From Defluviitaleaceae bacterium (GTDB lineage Bacteria; Bacillota; Clostridia; Lachnospirales; WRAX01), in NCBI GenBank assembly GCA_009784615.1, contig WRBJ01000009.1, positions 1 to 53,665 of the forward strand: 53,665 nucleotides of DNA, read 5' to 3'. Within the stretch, counting starts at the first letter, position 1. The number at the start of each line of letters is the position of its first letter. Both the position numbers and the translations under genes were made by a program. The notes beneath the pieces were generated by a model, which saw nothing but the letters and a program-made list of their open reading frames with translations, searched no databases and was not told the DNA's origin. Shown in pieces: positions 1-6,691 of the stretch.

Positions 1-21
1 CTCCTGTTTGTTTTAGGTTTA

Positions 22-585
22 GTTTTAGAGCCGTGTCGTTTAGAATGCCACCAAAACTTAAAGCGCTGCCACCAGAATTGCGTAACAGTTTTAGAGCCGT
101 GTCGTTTAGAATGCCACCAAAACACATCTGTGATTTCTGGGGTTCTATTTAAGGTTTTAGAGCCGTGTCGTTTAGAATGCCACCAAAACAAAAGAAAATG
201 GCAATAGGTGCTGTTGCGGGTTTTAGAGCCGTGTCGTTTAGAATGCCACCAAAACCACTTTCGAAAGCTTTTGCTCCGAATTTGAGTTTTAGAGCCGTGT
301 CGTTTAGAATGCCACCAAAACGGCGTAATAATATTGCGAATTGATTAATTAGTTTTAGAGCCGTGTCGTTTAGAATGCCACCAAAACTGCCGCGCAGATG
401 CCGAGGAAATGGCGGCAGTTTTAGAGCCGTGTCGTTTAGAATGCCACCAAAACTCAAGGAGCAGACAGAAGCCATCTGCATTGGTTTTAGAGCCGTGTCG
501 TTTAGAATGCCACCAAAACTTATCATTCATATCTTTGGCTTGTCTTAGGGTTTTAGAGCCGTGTCGTTTAGAATGCCACCAAAAC
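22..585 (+). CRISPR. Type II CRISPR array, distal end (9 repeats, 8 complete spacers)
   Basis: Nine identical 36-bp repeats start at 22, 88, 154, 220, 286, 352, 418, 484 and 550. Each begins GTTTTAGAGCCGTG and ends TGCCACCAAAAC. They are separated by eight different 30-bp spacers, an exact 66-bp period. Bases 1-21 look like the end of another spacer, so the array continues to the left of the window. The GTTTTAGAG start and ACCAAAAC end are typical of Cas9-associated (type II-A like) repeats, and this orientation is the one in which crRNA is transcribed. The leader, cas9/cas1/cas2 and tracrRNA would therefore be expected upstream, outside the window. The last repeat is not degenerate, which is unusual for an array end. 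Open frames across the array are artefacts of the 66-bp (22-codon) period. Confidence 0.97.
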
Positions 586-685
586 TGAAAATGTTTCCAA
601 ATGATACTGCTATAATATTTTGGATGTGATATACTTAGTTACTTATATTTTTTTGGTAATCCTATTTTGTCACCTGTAGGACTTT

Positions 686-883
686 TTACTTTTTGTGCCA
701 CTTCCCCACCAGTGCTTCGGATTTGTTGTATTCAAAAAATAGTTTCCAGTCGAAGTCCAGGGTTTGAGCTATTTTTTTAGCTGTGCTAATAGAAGGTTGG
801 CGTTGACCGTTTTCAATAAAATGTAATGCTGTTGAGTGATACCTGATTTTATTACGAATTCTTCCTGCAAAAAAATCCCTCAT
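686..883 (-). pseudogene. Frameshifted XRE-family HTH regulator
   Basis: The C-terminal part reads FIENGQRQPSISTAKKIAQ followed by LDFDWKLFF, the second half of a Cro/CI-type helix-turn-helix with its usual tail. The N-terminal part in this frame (AGRIRNKIRYHSTALH) makes no HTH sense. The same DNA one frame over gives LQEEFVIKSGITQQHY, the expected helix 2/3 sequence. Removing one T from the T7 run near 868 (minus strand) and adding one base just before the FIENG codons restores a continuous HTH domain. The two indels compensate, so the frame stays open but the recognition helix is scrambled. It is divergent from the intact XRE gene at 1064. It may be a dead repressor or two sequencing errors. 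Confidence 0.7.
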
Positions 884-1018
884 TTTTTAGCCGCACCCTA
901 ATAAAATTACCTCATTTCATATTTTAACAATTAGTTTTATTTATAATACATATCAACCTAAAGTTGTTTATCAAGAGTTTTTATTAAAAATCTTCACCTT
1001 TTTGATGTACGTATAGAC

Positions 1019-1042
1019 TTGACAACAGGTTGTTGATATAAT
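1019..1042 (+). promoter_or_regulatory. Promoter with palindromic operator for XRE gene
   Basis: An extended -10 box TGATATAAT lies at 1034-1042, 22 bp before the XRE start. It is overlapped by a perfect 13-bp palindrome CAACA-GGT-TGTTG (1023-1035), a plausible autoregulatory operator. The TTGACA at 1019-1024 is only 12 bp from TATAAT and so is probably not its -35 partner. Confidence 0.5.
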
Positions 1043-1063
1043 TACTTATAGGGTGATTTTAAT

Positions 1064-1423
1064 ATGTTAGTTAACTTGAAAATAGCACGGGAAGCTAGAG
1101 GGTATAAGCAAAAGGACTTTGCGAAGTTGCTTGGCGTCAGTCAACAAAGATATAGCACGTATGAGTTGGGCAAAAGACAACCAGATTTTAGTATGCTTTT
1201 ACAAATCGCCGAATTGTTGAACATAACGACCGATTATCTTTTTGGGTTAACTAGCGAGACGAGTGATGAAATTAATTTACCAAGTGAAAAAGAACAGCAA
1301 GAAAAATTAAGTATTGCCGAAAAATTATTAGTAGACAACTACAGAAAGTCTTCTGACGAAGGTAAAAAAGCTATTTTGGGCGAAGCGCAATTTGCCGCTT
1401 TGAACTCAAGCGAAAACTCTTAG
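1064..1423 (+). CDS. XRE/CI-like transcriptional regulator
   Basis: This 119-aa protein has an N-terminal helix-turn-helix (residues about 5-60: IAREARGYKQKDFAKLLGVS, then QQRYSTYELGKRQPDF and TTDYLFG), the standard HTH_3 pattern of phage-type and ICE-type repressors. The C-terminal half is charged and helical and probably serves dimerisation or effector binding. The start is supported by AGGGTGAT a few bases upstream of the ATG. An operator-like palindrome sits in its promoter, suggesting autoregulation. It is divergent from a broken XRE gene and lies near integrase remnants, so it may be the immunity repressor of a lost mobile element or may control the next gene (1503). Confidence 0.85.
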   Translation: MLVNLKIAREARGYKQKDFAKLLGVSQQRYSTYELGKRQPDFSMLLQIAELLNITTDYLFGLTSETSDEINLPSEKEQQEKLSIAEKLLVDNYRKSSDEGKKAILGEAQFAALNSSENS

Positions 1424-1502
1424 AGTTTTCTTCGGAGCTGATACCATTAAGAACATAATTTTGAAGTTACAAAGGAGAAAATAAGACCAAAGACAAAAGG
1501 GG

Positions 1503-2297
1503 TTGATACTTATAATTGCTTTAATTTGTGAAAAATGTAATGCTCCACTTATACCCAAACTCGGAGCAAACCTTGCAAAATGTGTACATTGTGGTACTCA
1601 ATTCATTACCGAAGATAAGGTCGATGCAGAAAAAACATTTGATGTGCAATATCATATGCAAGCTGGCGAGATGTTATTAAAAAGCGGAAAATGGGAGATA
1701 GCTCATAAGTATTTTAATGATGTAGCTTCTGCTACGGGTTATACGTATGCTCCTGCATATATTGGAATGTTGCGTGCAGAATTAAGACTTACATATGAAG
1801 ATTGGTTAGGAAATCATTATTGGTCTTTAACAGCTTATGACAATTTCAACAAAGCCTTAGATATTGCCGAGGGAGATTATCGCAAAAAGTTGGATGGTTA
1901 TGCCGAAAGTGTGAGCAAAAAGTTGCGTAAAAAACGTATTTTTAAGATACTTAATAGAGTGTCTTTGATTACATATTTATTATCAAGTGCTACGTTGCTT
2001 TATTTCTTATATCTTTTTTCCGATAATATCTTAACATCTGTAGCTTTAACCGTTCTTATTATGGTTGCGCCATTTCTCTCTTTTTTTCTTGTGCTAAAAA
2101 GAAGTCGCGATTTAAGGATTATCTCACTTCTTATAAGTATTGGGCTTCCCATATCAATTGTTATGGGGTTTTCTTGGCTTGTTGAAAATGCAGCAGAACT
2201 TGATATAACGGGTTATTTTAACCAAAATCTGTTGCTAATAAGCGTTGCGGGTATGGTCTTATCTACAATTATTGCTTATTTCAGTCCGCAACGCTAA
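1503..2297 (+). CDS. Zinc-ribbon, helical-repeat, multi-pass membrane protein
   Basis: I do not recognise a named family. The 264-aa product starts with a zinc ribbon (CEKC near residues 9-12, CVHC near 27-30). A soluble helical region (about 45-145) follows, resembling tetratricopeptide-like packing (AGEMLLKSGKWEIAHKYF). The C-terminal half has four to five hydrophobic segments (about 155-262). The start is uncertain: the TTG at 1503 directly abuts a purine-rich AAAAGGGG, which is too close for a normal Shine-Dalgarno site. An AAAGGAG at 1471-1477 is too far away. An ATT at 1515 would give a shorter N-terminus beginning just before the zinc ribbon. It follows the XRE gene by 80 bp and precedes integrase debris, so it may be cargo of a decayed element. 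Confidence 0.6.
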   Translation: MILIIALICEKCNAPLIPKLGANLAKCVHCGTQFITEDKVDAEKTFDVQYHMQAGEMLLKSGKWEIAHKYFNDVASATGYTYAPAYIGMLRAELRLTYEDWLGNHYWSLTAYDNFNKALDIAEGDYRKKLDGYAESVSKKLRKKRIFKILNRVSLITYLLSSATLLYFLYLFSDNILTSVALTVLIMVAPFLSFFLVLKRSRDLRIISLLISIGLPISIVMGFSWLVENAAELDITGYFNQNLLLISVAGMVLSTIIAYFSPQR

Positions 2298-2334
2298 AAA
2301 TGGACTTGAAGATATTGGTATTGAGAAGAATTTT

Positions 2335-2648
2335 ATGATTAAAAACAAAGATGGGAATTGTCGCAAAACATTTCTTGTGGAAGGTATAACTGATACTGAT
2401 AACCCAAAACGTATTACCGTGCGAGGAAAAGCTAAAAGGAAATCGAAGAAAAAGTTGTAGAAGCGAAGCGTCAACATAGGTTGGGTACTAGGTTTGGGTG
2501 AATGACTGTTTTATAATGGGCGGAGCGTTCTATATAGCGAATATATCGCAAGGGCAACAAAGGCAATATCGTATAAACTTGATAAAAAGGATATTTGATA
2601 ATGCAGAATCGAAGGCATTATTAAGTAACCGACCTGTACGCCGTAGGG
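2335..2648 (+). pseudogene. Tyrosine recombinase (integrase) N-terminal remnant
   Basis: The frame from ATG 2335 reads MIKNKDGNCRKTFLV and PKRITVRGKAK, like the arm-binding N-terminus of phage/ICE integrases (kkkdGnWr, KrkkiTvrgKtk). After a one-base shift near 2440 it continues EIEEKVVEAKRQHRLGTRFG then a stop, again as expected. A further piece at 2561-2648 reads INLIKRIFDNAESKALLSN then RPVRR, like the core-binding helix '..lk.iF..Av...li..NPv'. The catalytic domain with the R-H-R-Y residues is absent. The remnant points toward the 3' end of tRNA-Met at 2911, a classic integration site. I infer a degraded integrative element; no att duplication was found in the window. Confidence 0.55.
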
Positions 2649-2836
2649 GTAGACGAGAAAGCTCAAAAAGAATTTGGGTCATTCTTGTCAGATGCTATAG
2701 ACATTTACCGTAAAACGAACTAAGCGGCATTTATATAGCTCTACAACAGTTAGATGATTATTACAAGAGCGTCGATTTTGAATTAAATAAACTTTTTGAA
2801 GAAATGAGGATGCGCCAAAACGTGCCAAATTTTTAA
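2631..2836 (+). pseudogene. Unrecognised decayed ORF between integrase remnant and tRNA-Met
   Basis: One frame (2631-2723) reads DLYAVGVDEKAQKEFGSFLS then DAIDIYRKTN and a stop. The +1 frame continues from about 2713 as ELSGIYIALQQLDDYYKSVD then FELNKLFEEM to a stop at 2834-2836. The two join smoothly if one base is missing near 2714, giving an acidic helical protein tail of about 65 aa. The spacing of LxxLxxYYxSxxF faintly recalls small DUF4298-like proteins, but I cannot assign it. No start codon or ribosome site is visible, so it is the 3' end of a broken gene. Confidence 0.4.
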
Positions 2837-2869
2837 TTTTAGGGTTATTTTTGGACGAAACGTAAAATA

Positions 2870-2904
2870 AAAATCCCTGTAAACTTTGAATTTACAGGGA
2901 TTTT
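2870..2904 (-). terminator. Intrinsic terminator of tRNA-Met (bidirectional)
   Basis: A 14-bp perfect stem (AAAATCCCTGTAAA, loop CTTTGAA, TTTACAGGGATTTT) lies just 3' of tRNA-Met on the minus strand. T-rich ends on both strands allow bidirectional use. Confidence 0.8.
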
Positions 2905-2910
2905 AAATTA

Positions 2911-2984
2911 TAGCAGGAAAGGGATTTGAACCCCCGACCCTTCGGGTATGAACCGAATGCTCTAGCCAGCTGAGCTATCCTGCC
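2911..2984 (-). tRNA. tRNA-Met (CAU), elongator type
   Basis: On the minus strand the 74-nt sequence folds as a cloverleaf: acceptor GGCAGGA/TCCTGCT with a G1-U72 pair and discriminator A, D-arm AGCTCAGCTGGCTAGAGC, anticodon stem TTCGG/CCGAA with loop TTCATAC (anticodon CAT), and T-arm GGGGGTTCGAATCCCC. The G-U first pair and overall sequence resemble Bacillus elongator tRNA-Met rather than the initiator. CCA is not encoded. The 3' end faces integrase remnants. Confidence 0.95.
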
Positions 2985-3003
2985 ACATAATCTAACCTTT
3001 GTA

Positions 3004-3032
3004 ATTATAGAGCATTTAGATTAGTTTGTCAA
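3004..3032 (-). promoter_or_regulatory. Promoter of tRNA-Met
   Basis: On the minus strand, TTGACA (3032-3027), a 17-bp spacer and TATAAT (3009-3004) form a consensus sigma-A promoter about 20 bp upstream of the tRNA. It overlaps the 3' end of the VanZ-like gene. Confidence 0.85.
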
Positions 3033-3431
3033 GCGTTTTTTTATTAAAAAATGAAAAAATATAAAACCGATGATTGCGCCTATTGTGTTTAAGATGATGT
3101 CCTCGGCGGCGGCAACGCCTCTAGCAGTGATAAATTGGGCGGTTTCAATGGCTATGGTAGCGGTTATGGCTATCGGGATTGTGATATAAATTTTGCGTGC
3201 TTTGTTCCAAATTATGGGTAACAATGCGCCAAAAGGTATAAACATTGCTATGTTTAGAGCAATGTTGCGAATTTCTATAACGGCAAGGTGTTGCGGAGCA
3301 TTAGCGGCTCGACGGTACGACGCTATTGGGTCTAATTCTATAGGGTTATAAGGATTGCCCCGAAAAATCAACAAAGTAACGCACAAAAGTGCGGCGATAT
3401 AAAACCAAAATATAATTCGTAGCTTCGTCAT
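3021..3431 (-). CDS. VanZ-like membrane protein
   Basis: This 136-aa protein has about four hydrophobic segments. It carries VanZ-family landmarks: an N-terminal TM, the loop NIALNIAMFIPFGALLPII, an ETAQFI-type motif (IAIETAQFITARGVAAAEDI) and a final ILNTIGAIIGF segment. VanZ-like domains occur widely in Bacillota envelope proteins; only the one in the vanA cluster is tied to low-level teicoplanin resistance, so resistance should not be inferred. It is monocistronic and divergent from the aminopeptidase gene. Confidence 0.85.
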   Translation of the reverse strand: MTKLRIIFWFYIAALLCVTLLIFRGNPYNPIELDPIASYRRAANAPQHLAVIEIRNIALNIAMFIPFGALLPIIWNKARKIYITIPIAITATIAIETAQFITARGVAAAEDIILNTIGAIIGFIFFHFLIKKRLTN

Positions 3432-3440
3432 TATTTCACC

Positions 3441-3469
3441 TTGAAAATTTTTGAGACTTAGGGTATAAT
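3441..3469 (+). promoter_or_regulatory. Promoter of aminopeptidase gene
   Basis: TTGAAA (3441-3446), a 17-bp spacer and TATAAT (3464-3469). The predicted start point is about 25 bp upstream of the ATG at 3501, which rules out the upstream in-frame ATG at 3468 as the start. Confidence 0.8.
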
Positions 3470-3500
3470 GATATTATATTTCAAAAATGGGGTTGATATT

Positions 3501-4778
3501 ATGAAAGATTTTTACGCAAAAAATCGTGAAAGATTTGCGGATGTTATGGAAAATGCCAGCGTTTTGGTTATTTATTCGGGTGTAGCACCCGTTATGCGTG
3601 GCGATAGGTATTATGACTATAGCCCGCAACGCAATTTTTTGTACGTAACAGGCATTGACAGAGCTGGTATGGCATTTGTAATACAAAAAGACAAAAAAGG
3701 CGAGGTAAAAACCCGCATTTATTTAGAACGTTATGACGAACATACCGCAAAATGGGATGGGGCAGCAATGACAATAGAAAAAGCCCAGGAAATTAGCGGT
3801 ATAGAGCTAACGGGCTTTATGGATGAGCTAGACGAGCATTTAGGCGGAGCTTCAAGAGGGGTTTTGGTGCGCGAGCGTTTCAAAACCGTTTATTTGGATT
3901 TAGAACACAGAGGTCTTGACGCACCAAACACACCAGAGCTTAATTTGGCGGCACGTCTACGTGAAAAATTCCCAGCGGTTAATCTTGTTGATGCCCATCC
4001 AATGTTTGCTAAATTACGCCTTATCAAAACTGCCGACGAGGTAGCACTAATGCAAAAAGCGGCAGATATTACAGGCGAAGGCTTCTATGCATTTATGTAT
4101 AATGTTCGCCCTAATATGATGGAATATGAAGTAGAAGCACATTGGGATTATATAGTAAAAATGCGTGGCACCGACAAATCTTTCCATACAATATTGGCAA
4201 GCGGCGCAAATGCAACAGTTTTGCATTATAACGAAAATAACAGCAAAATAAACGACGGAGATTTGGTTTTATGCGATTTTGGTGCGCAGTGGCATTATTA
4301 TGCCGCAGACCTTAGCCGCACTTTTCCCGCAAATGGCAAATTTACGCCACGGCAACGCCAGTTATACGACATCGTTCTTGCCGCCAATAAAATGGTTATA
4401 GAAGCCTGCAAACCAGGTTTAAAATTTTCAGAACTCAACGATATGGTTAAAAAGTTTTACGCAGAAAAATTAAAAGAAATTGGGCTTATTAAAGAAGATG
4501 GTGATGTGGGTAATTATTATTATCACGGCGTATCGCACTTTTTAGGACTGGAAGTACACGACATTGGCGCAGGCTCGACGGGCGTTGACGGCGAGCTTAT
4601 CCTTGAAGCGGGTATGGTTATCACGGTAGAACCGGGGCTGTATATAGCTGATGAAAAAATCGGCATACGCATAGAAGATGATATATTAATTACCGAAAAC
4701 GGCTGTGATAATCTAACAAAAAACATTATCAAAGAAGCGGCTGAAATAGAGGCTTATATGGCGAAAGCTAGAGGATAA
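3501..4778 (+). CDS. pepP: Xaa-Pro aminopeptidase (M24B)
   Basis: The enzyme removes an N-terminal residue preceding proline; it is a cytosolic dinuclear metal peptidase. The 425-aa product has an N-terminal creatinase-like domain (residues about 1-170) and a C-terminal pita-bread domain. All five metal ligands are visible: D259 and D270 (CDFGAQWHYYAADLSRTFP), H346 (HGVSHFLGLEVHD), E377 (VEPGLYI) and E392 (IRIEDD). Start at ATG 3501 is chosen because GGGGTTGAT precedes it and because the promoter -10 overlaps the alternative start at 3468. It is followed 4 bp later by the glycosylase gene, so the two are probably cotranscribed. Confidence 0.93.
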   Translation: MKDFYAKNRERFADVMENASVLVIYSGVAPVMRGDRYYDYSPQRNFLYVTGIDRAGMAFVIQKDKKGEVKTRIYLERYDEHTAKWDGAAMTIEKAQEISGIELTGFMDELDEHLGGASRGVLVRERFKTVYLDLEHRGLDAPNTPELNLAARLREKFPAVNLVDAHPMFAKLRLIKTADEVALMQKAADITGEGFYAFMYNVRPNMMEYEVEAHWDYIVKMRGTDKSFHTILASGANATVLHYNENNSKINDGDLVLCDFGAQWHYYAADLSRTFPANGKFTPRQRQLYDIVLAANKMVIEACKPGLKFSELNDMVKKFYAEKLKEIGLIKEDGDVGNYYYHGVSHFLGLEVHDIGAGSTGVDGELILEAGMVITVEPGLYIADEKIGIRIEDDILITENGCDNLTKNIIKEAAEIEAYMAKARG

Positions 4779-4782
4779 ATTT

Positions 4783-5628
4783 ATGATAGAATTACCGGAA
4801 ACTTATGTATTGGCAGAGCAAATTGAGCAGACGCTGACAGGCAAAACAATTAAGAATGTGGTTGCAAATGCGCACCCGCATAGCTTTGCGTGGCACGAAC
4901 CAGCTCCCGATGCATACGGTGCAATGCTTAATGGCAAGCGCATAACAGGCGCAAACCCTGGCACAGGTTACACTTGCGGCGGCAATACAGAAATAGTCGC
5001 TAATGATACGGTACTTATCATCAGCACGCCAATAAAATATCACAAAGCAGGCGAAAAACTGCCCAAAAGTCACCAATTGTTATTAGAATTTGACGACGAA
5101 AGCCATCTTAGCTGTACAGTGCAGATGTGGGGTAGTATGTTTTGTTACCCCGCTTCTGTGCTACAAGGCGATACAATGCCAGAACATTTTGCGGGCAGAC
5201 GCAAACCAGACCCATTAACAGAAGCCTTCAACGAAGCCTATTTTGATACATTGTGGAATAATACAAAGCAAAATCTTAGTGCAAAGGCTTTTTTAGCGAC
5301 AGAACAACGTATTCCAGGGCTTGGTAATGGTGTTTTGCAAGACATCTTATTACTTGCCAATATTCACCCAAAACGCAAACTAGAAACAATGAACGACAAT
5401 GGCAAAACCCGTATGTTTAACAGCGTAAAATCAACCCTAACACAAATGCGTGATGAAGGCGGAAGGGACACCGAAAAAGACCTGTTTAACAACAAAGGCG
5501 GCTATGCAACATATCTTTCAAAAAACACTTTACAACACCCTTGCCGCATTTGCGGCGACACAATCATAAGACAAGCATTTTTGGGCGGCAATATCTACTT
5601 CTGCCCAACTTGCCAGCCGTTGGGGTGA
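4783..5628 (+). CDS. Fpg/Nei-family DNA glycosylase lacking the catalytic proline
   Basis: This is a base-excision repair glycosylase/AP-lyase homologue of 281 aa. It has the N-terminal beta-sandwich, the helix-two-turn-helix region (AFLATEQRIPGLGNGVLQDI, about 168-190) and a C-terminal zinc finger (CRIC near 257-260 and CPTC near 274-277). Bacterial Fpg and Nei begin (M)PELPE, with Pro2 as the Schiff-base nucleophile and Glu3 as the acid. Here the start is MIELPET, keeping Glu3 but with Ile at position 2. ATG 4783 sits 4 bp after pepP and no in-frame alternative restores a proline. I recall a clostridial subfamily, usually annotated endonuclease VIII, with this type of N-terminus. Its chemistry could still use the N-terminal amine, as vertebrate NEIL3 does with valine. 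Confidence 0.85.
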   Translation: MIELPETYVLAEQIEQTLTGKTIKNVVANAHPHSFAWHEPAPDAYGAMLNGKRITGANPGTGYTCGGNTEIVANDTVLIISTPIKYHKAGEKLPKSHQLLLEFDDESHLSCTVQMWGSMFCYPASVLQGDTMPEHFAGRRKPDPLTEAFNEAYFDTLWNNTKQNLSAKAFLATEQRIPGLGNGVLQDILLLANIHPKRKLETMNDNGKTRMFNSVKSTLTQMRDEGGRDTEKDLFNNKGGYATYLSKNTLQHPCRICGDTIIRQAFLGGNIYFCPTCQPLG

Positions 5629-5652
5629 TTAATCTTATAATATAAGATTAAT
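5628..5652 (+). terminator. Perfect 25-bp palindrome after the glycosylase gene
   Basis: ATTAATCTTATA-A-TATAAGATTAAT forms a perfect 12-bp inverted repeat starting at the stop codon. It lacks a T tract, so it may be a weak terminator, an mRNA 3' stabiliser or an operator for the next gene. Confidence 0.5.
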
Positions 5653-5700
5653 AAAGATATATAAAGTTCATAAAATCTATATTTAAAAAGAGGATACGAA

Positions 5701-5904
5701 ATGAAAACAATAGGTTGTCCTAGCTGTGGAGAGGTGCTTGACAAATCTAATATCGCAGGAAGAGACACAGCTAATTTCTGTTTTTTTGAATGTCGCAATT
5801 GTTCTTGGAAAGATACTATTAAAACTTGTAGTAAATGCGGAAATTATCATTATAGCGACGCTACGAAACCTATGTGTGAAGCGTGTGTCAAAACAAAGCA
5901 GTAA
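5701..5904 (+). CDS. Small double zinc-ribbon protein
   Basis: This 67-aa hypothetical protein has four Cys pairs: CPSC (6-9), C..CRNC near 27-34, CSKC (43-46) and CEAC (59-62). They would form two or more zinc ribbons. AAAAAGAGG lies 8 bp before the ATG, supporting translation. There are no enzymatic motifs. Such proteins often bind nucleic acid or act as metallochaperones, but nothing here decides the role. It precedes DUF2161 by about 80 bp. Confidence 0.7.
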   Translation: MKTIGCPSCGEVLDKSNIAGRDTANFCFFECRNCSWKDTIKTCSKCGNYHYSDATKPMCEACVKTKQ

Positions 5905-5986
5905 AGGTGTACTCGCTTATACAATGAGTGTGCTTGTAATGCTGATTGGGGTAATACAACGCTCAAAATTCTACACGGAGGACAAG

Positions 5987-6691
5987 ATGGATTTTAAAGA
6001 AGCAGATATGTTTGCGCCCTTAAAAGGCTTTTTCGAGGAGCAAGGTTTTGCTGTAAAAGGTGAGATAAAGGGATTAGATATGGCTTTAGAGCGTGACGGT
6101 GCGCTTTGGGGTGTCGAGATGAAAAAGTCTTTTAATATGACACTTATATACCAAACTTTAAAGCGACAAAGGTCTGTTTCCGCAATGTTTGTAGCCATAC
6201 CACGTGAAGCATTTATGCGCAATCGTGGTGATGTTTTACATATTTTAGAAAAATTATCAATCGGGCTTGTTACCGTGGCAATGGATAGCCCAATGAGGAT
6301 TGTAGAATGTCATCTTTTGCCAAATATGCCCAAAACCCGCAATACAAAACAAGCAAAGGCTATGATTGCAGAATTTAACGGACGCAATTTCGATGCAGGC
6401 ATTGGCGGTACAAATAACACAAAACTAATGACGGCATATAGAGAGCGTGCGTTGCATATTGCGGTTGCACTCGACATTTGCGGACAATCCTCTGCTGCCA
6501 AATTAGTGCGGAATTTTGCTTGTTACGAAAAAACATTAAACATATTACGAATAAATACATATGGCTGGTTCGATAAGGTCGAAAAGGGCATTTACACACT
6601 GTCCTCTGACGGCAAAACTGCTTTAAACGACCCAAATTATAGCAAAATTGTAGATTTTTACAGGGGGAAAATAAATGGATACTACGAGTAA
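5987..6691 (+). CDS. DUF2161 protein, PD-(D/E)XK nuclease-like
   Basis: The 234-aa protein resembles DUF2161, a family grouped with PD-(D/E)XK phosphodiesterases. The core is visible as GLDMALERDGALWGVEMKKS (about 25-45), where D..(E)..K could supply the metal-binding triad, followed by a basic region (LKRQRSVSAMFVAIPRE). The C-terminal half is probably a winged-helix-like domain. ATG 5987 is preceded by CGGAGGAC, and an open frame extending further upstream has no ribosome site. The 3' end overlaps rimO by 17 bp, so the two are translationally coupled. Cellular function is unknown. Confidence 0.78.
   Translation: MDFKEADMFAPLKGFFEEQGFAVKGEIKGLDMALERDGALWGVEMKKSFNMTLIYQTLKRQRSVSAMFVAIPREAFMRNRGDVLHILEKLSIGLVTVAMDSPMRIVECHLLPNMPKTRNTKQAKAMIAEFNGRNFDAGIGGTNNTKLMTAYRERALHIAVALDICGQSSAAKLVRNFACYEKTLNILRINTYGWFDKVEKGIYTLSSDGKTALNDPNYSKIVDFYRGKINGYYE

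Noticed and set aside
149-548. Open frames on both strands across the CRISPR array
   Set aside because: They arise from the 66-bp (22-codon) period of repeats and spacers; the translations are simple repeats.
1019-1042. TTGACA plus TATAAT as a classical promoter pair
   Set aside because: The spacer is only 12 bp. An extended -10 without this -35 explains the site better.
3021-3431. VanZ-like protein as a glycopeptide resistance gene
   Set aside because: No vanA/B-type ligase, vanH, vanX or two-component genes are near; VanZ domains are common in ordinary Bacillota proteins.
5726-5986. N-terminal extension of the DUF2161 protein
   Set aside because: It overlaps the zinc-ribbon ORF in another frame and the true start has CGGAGG at ATG 5987.
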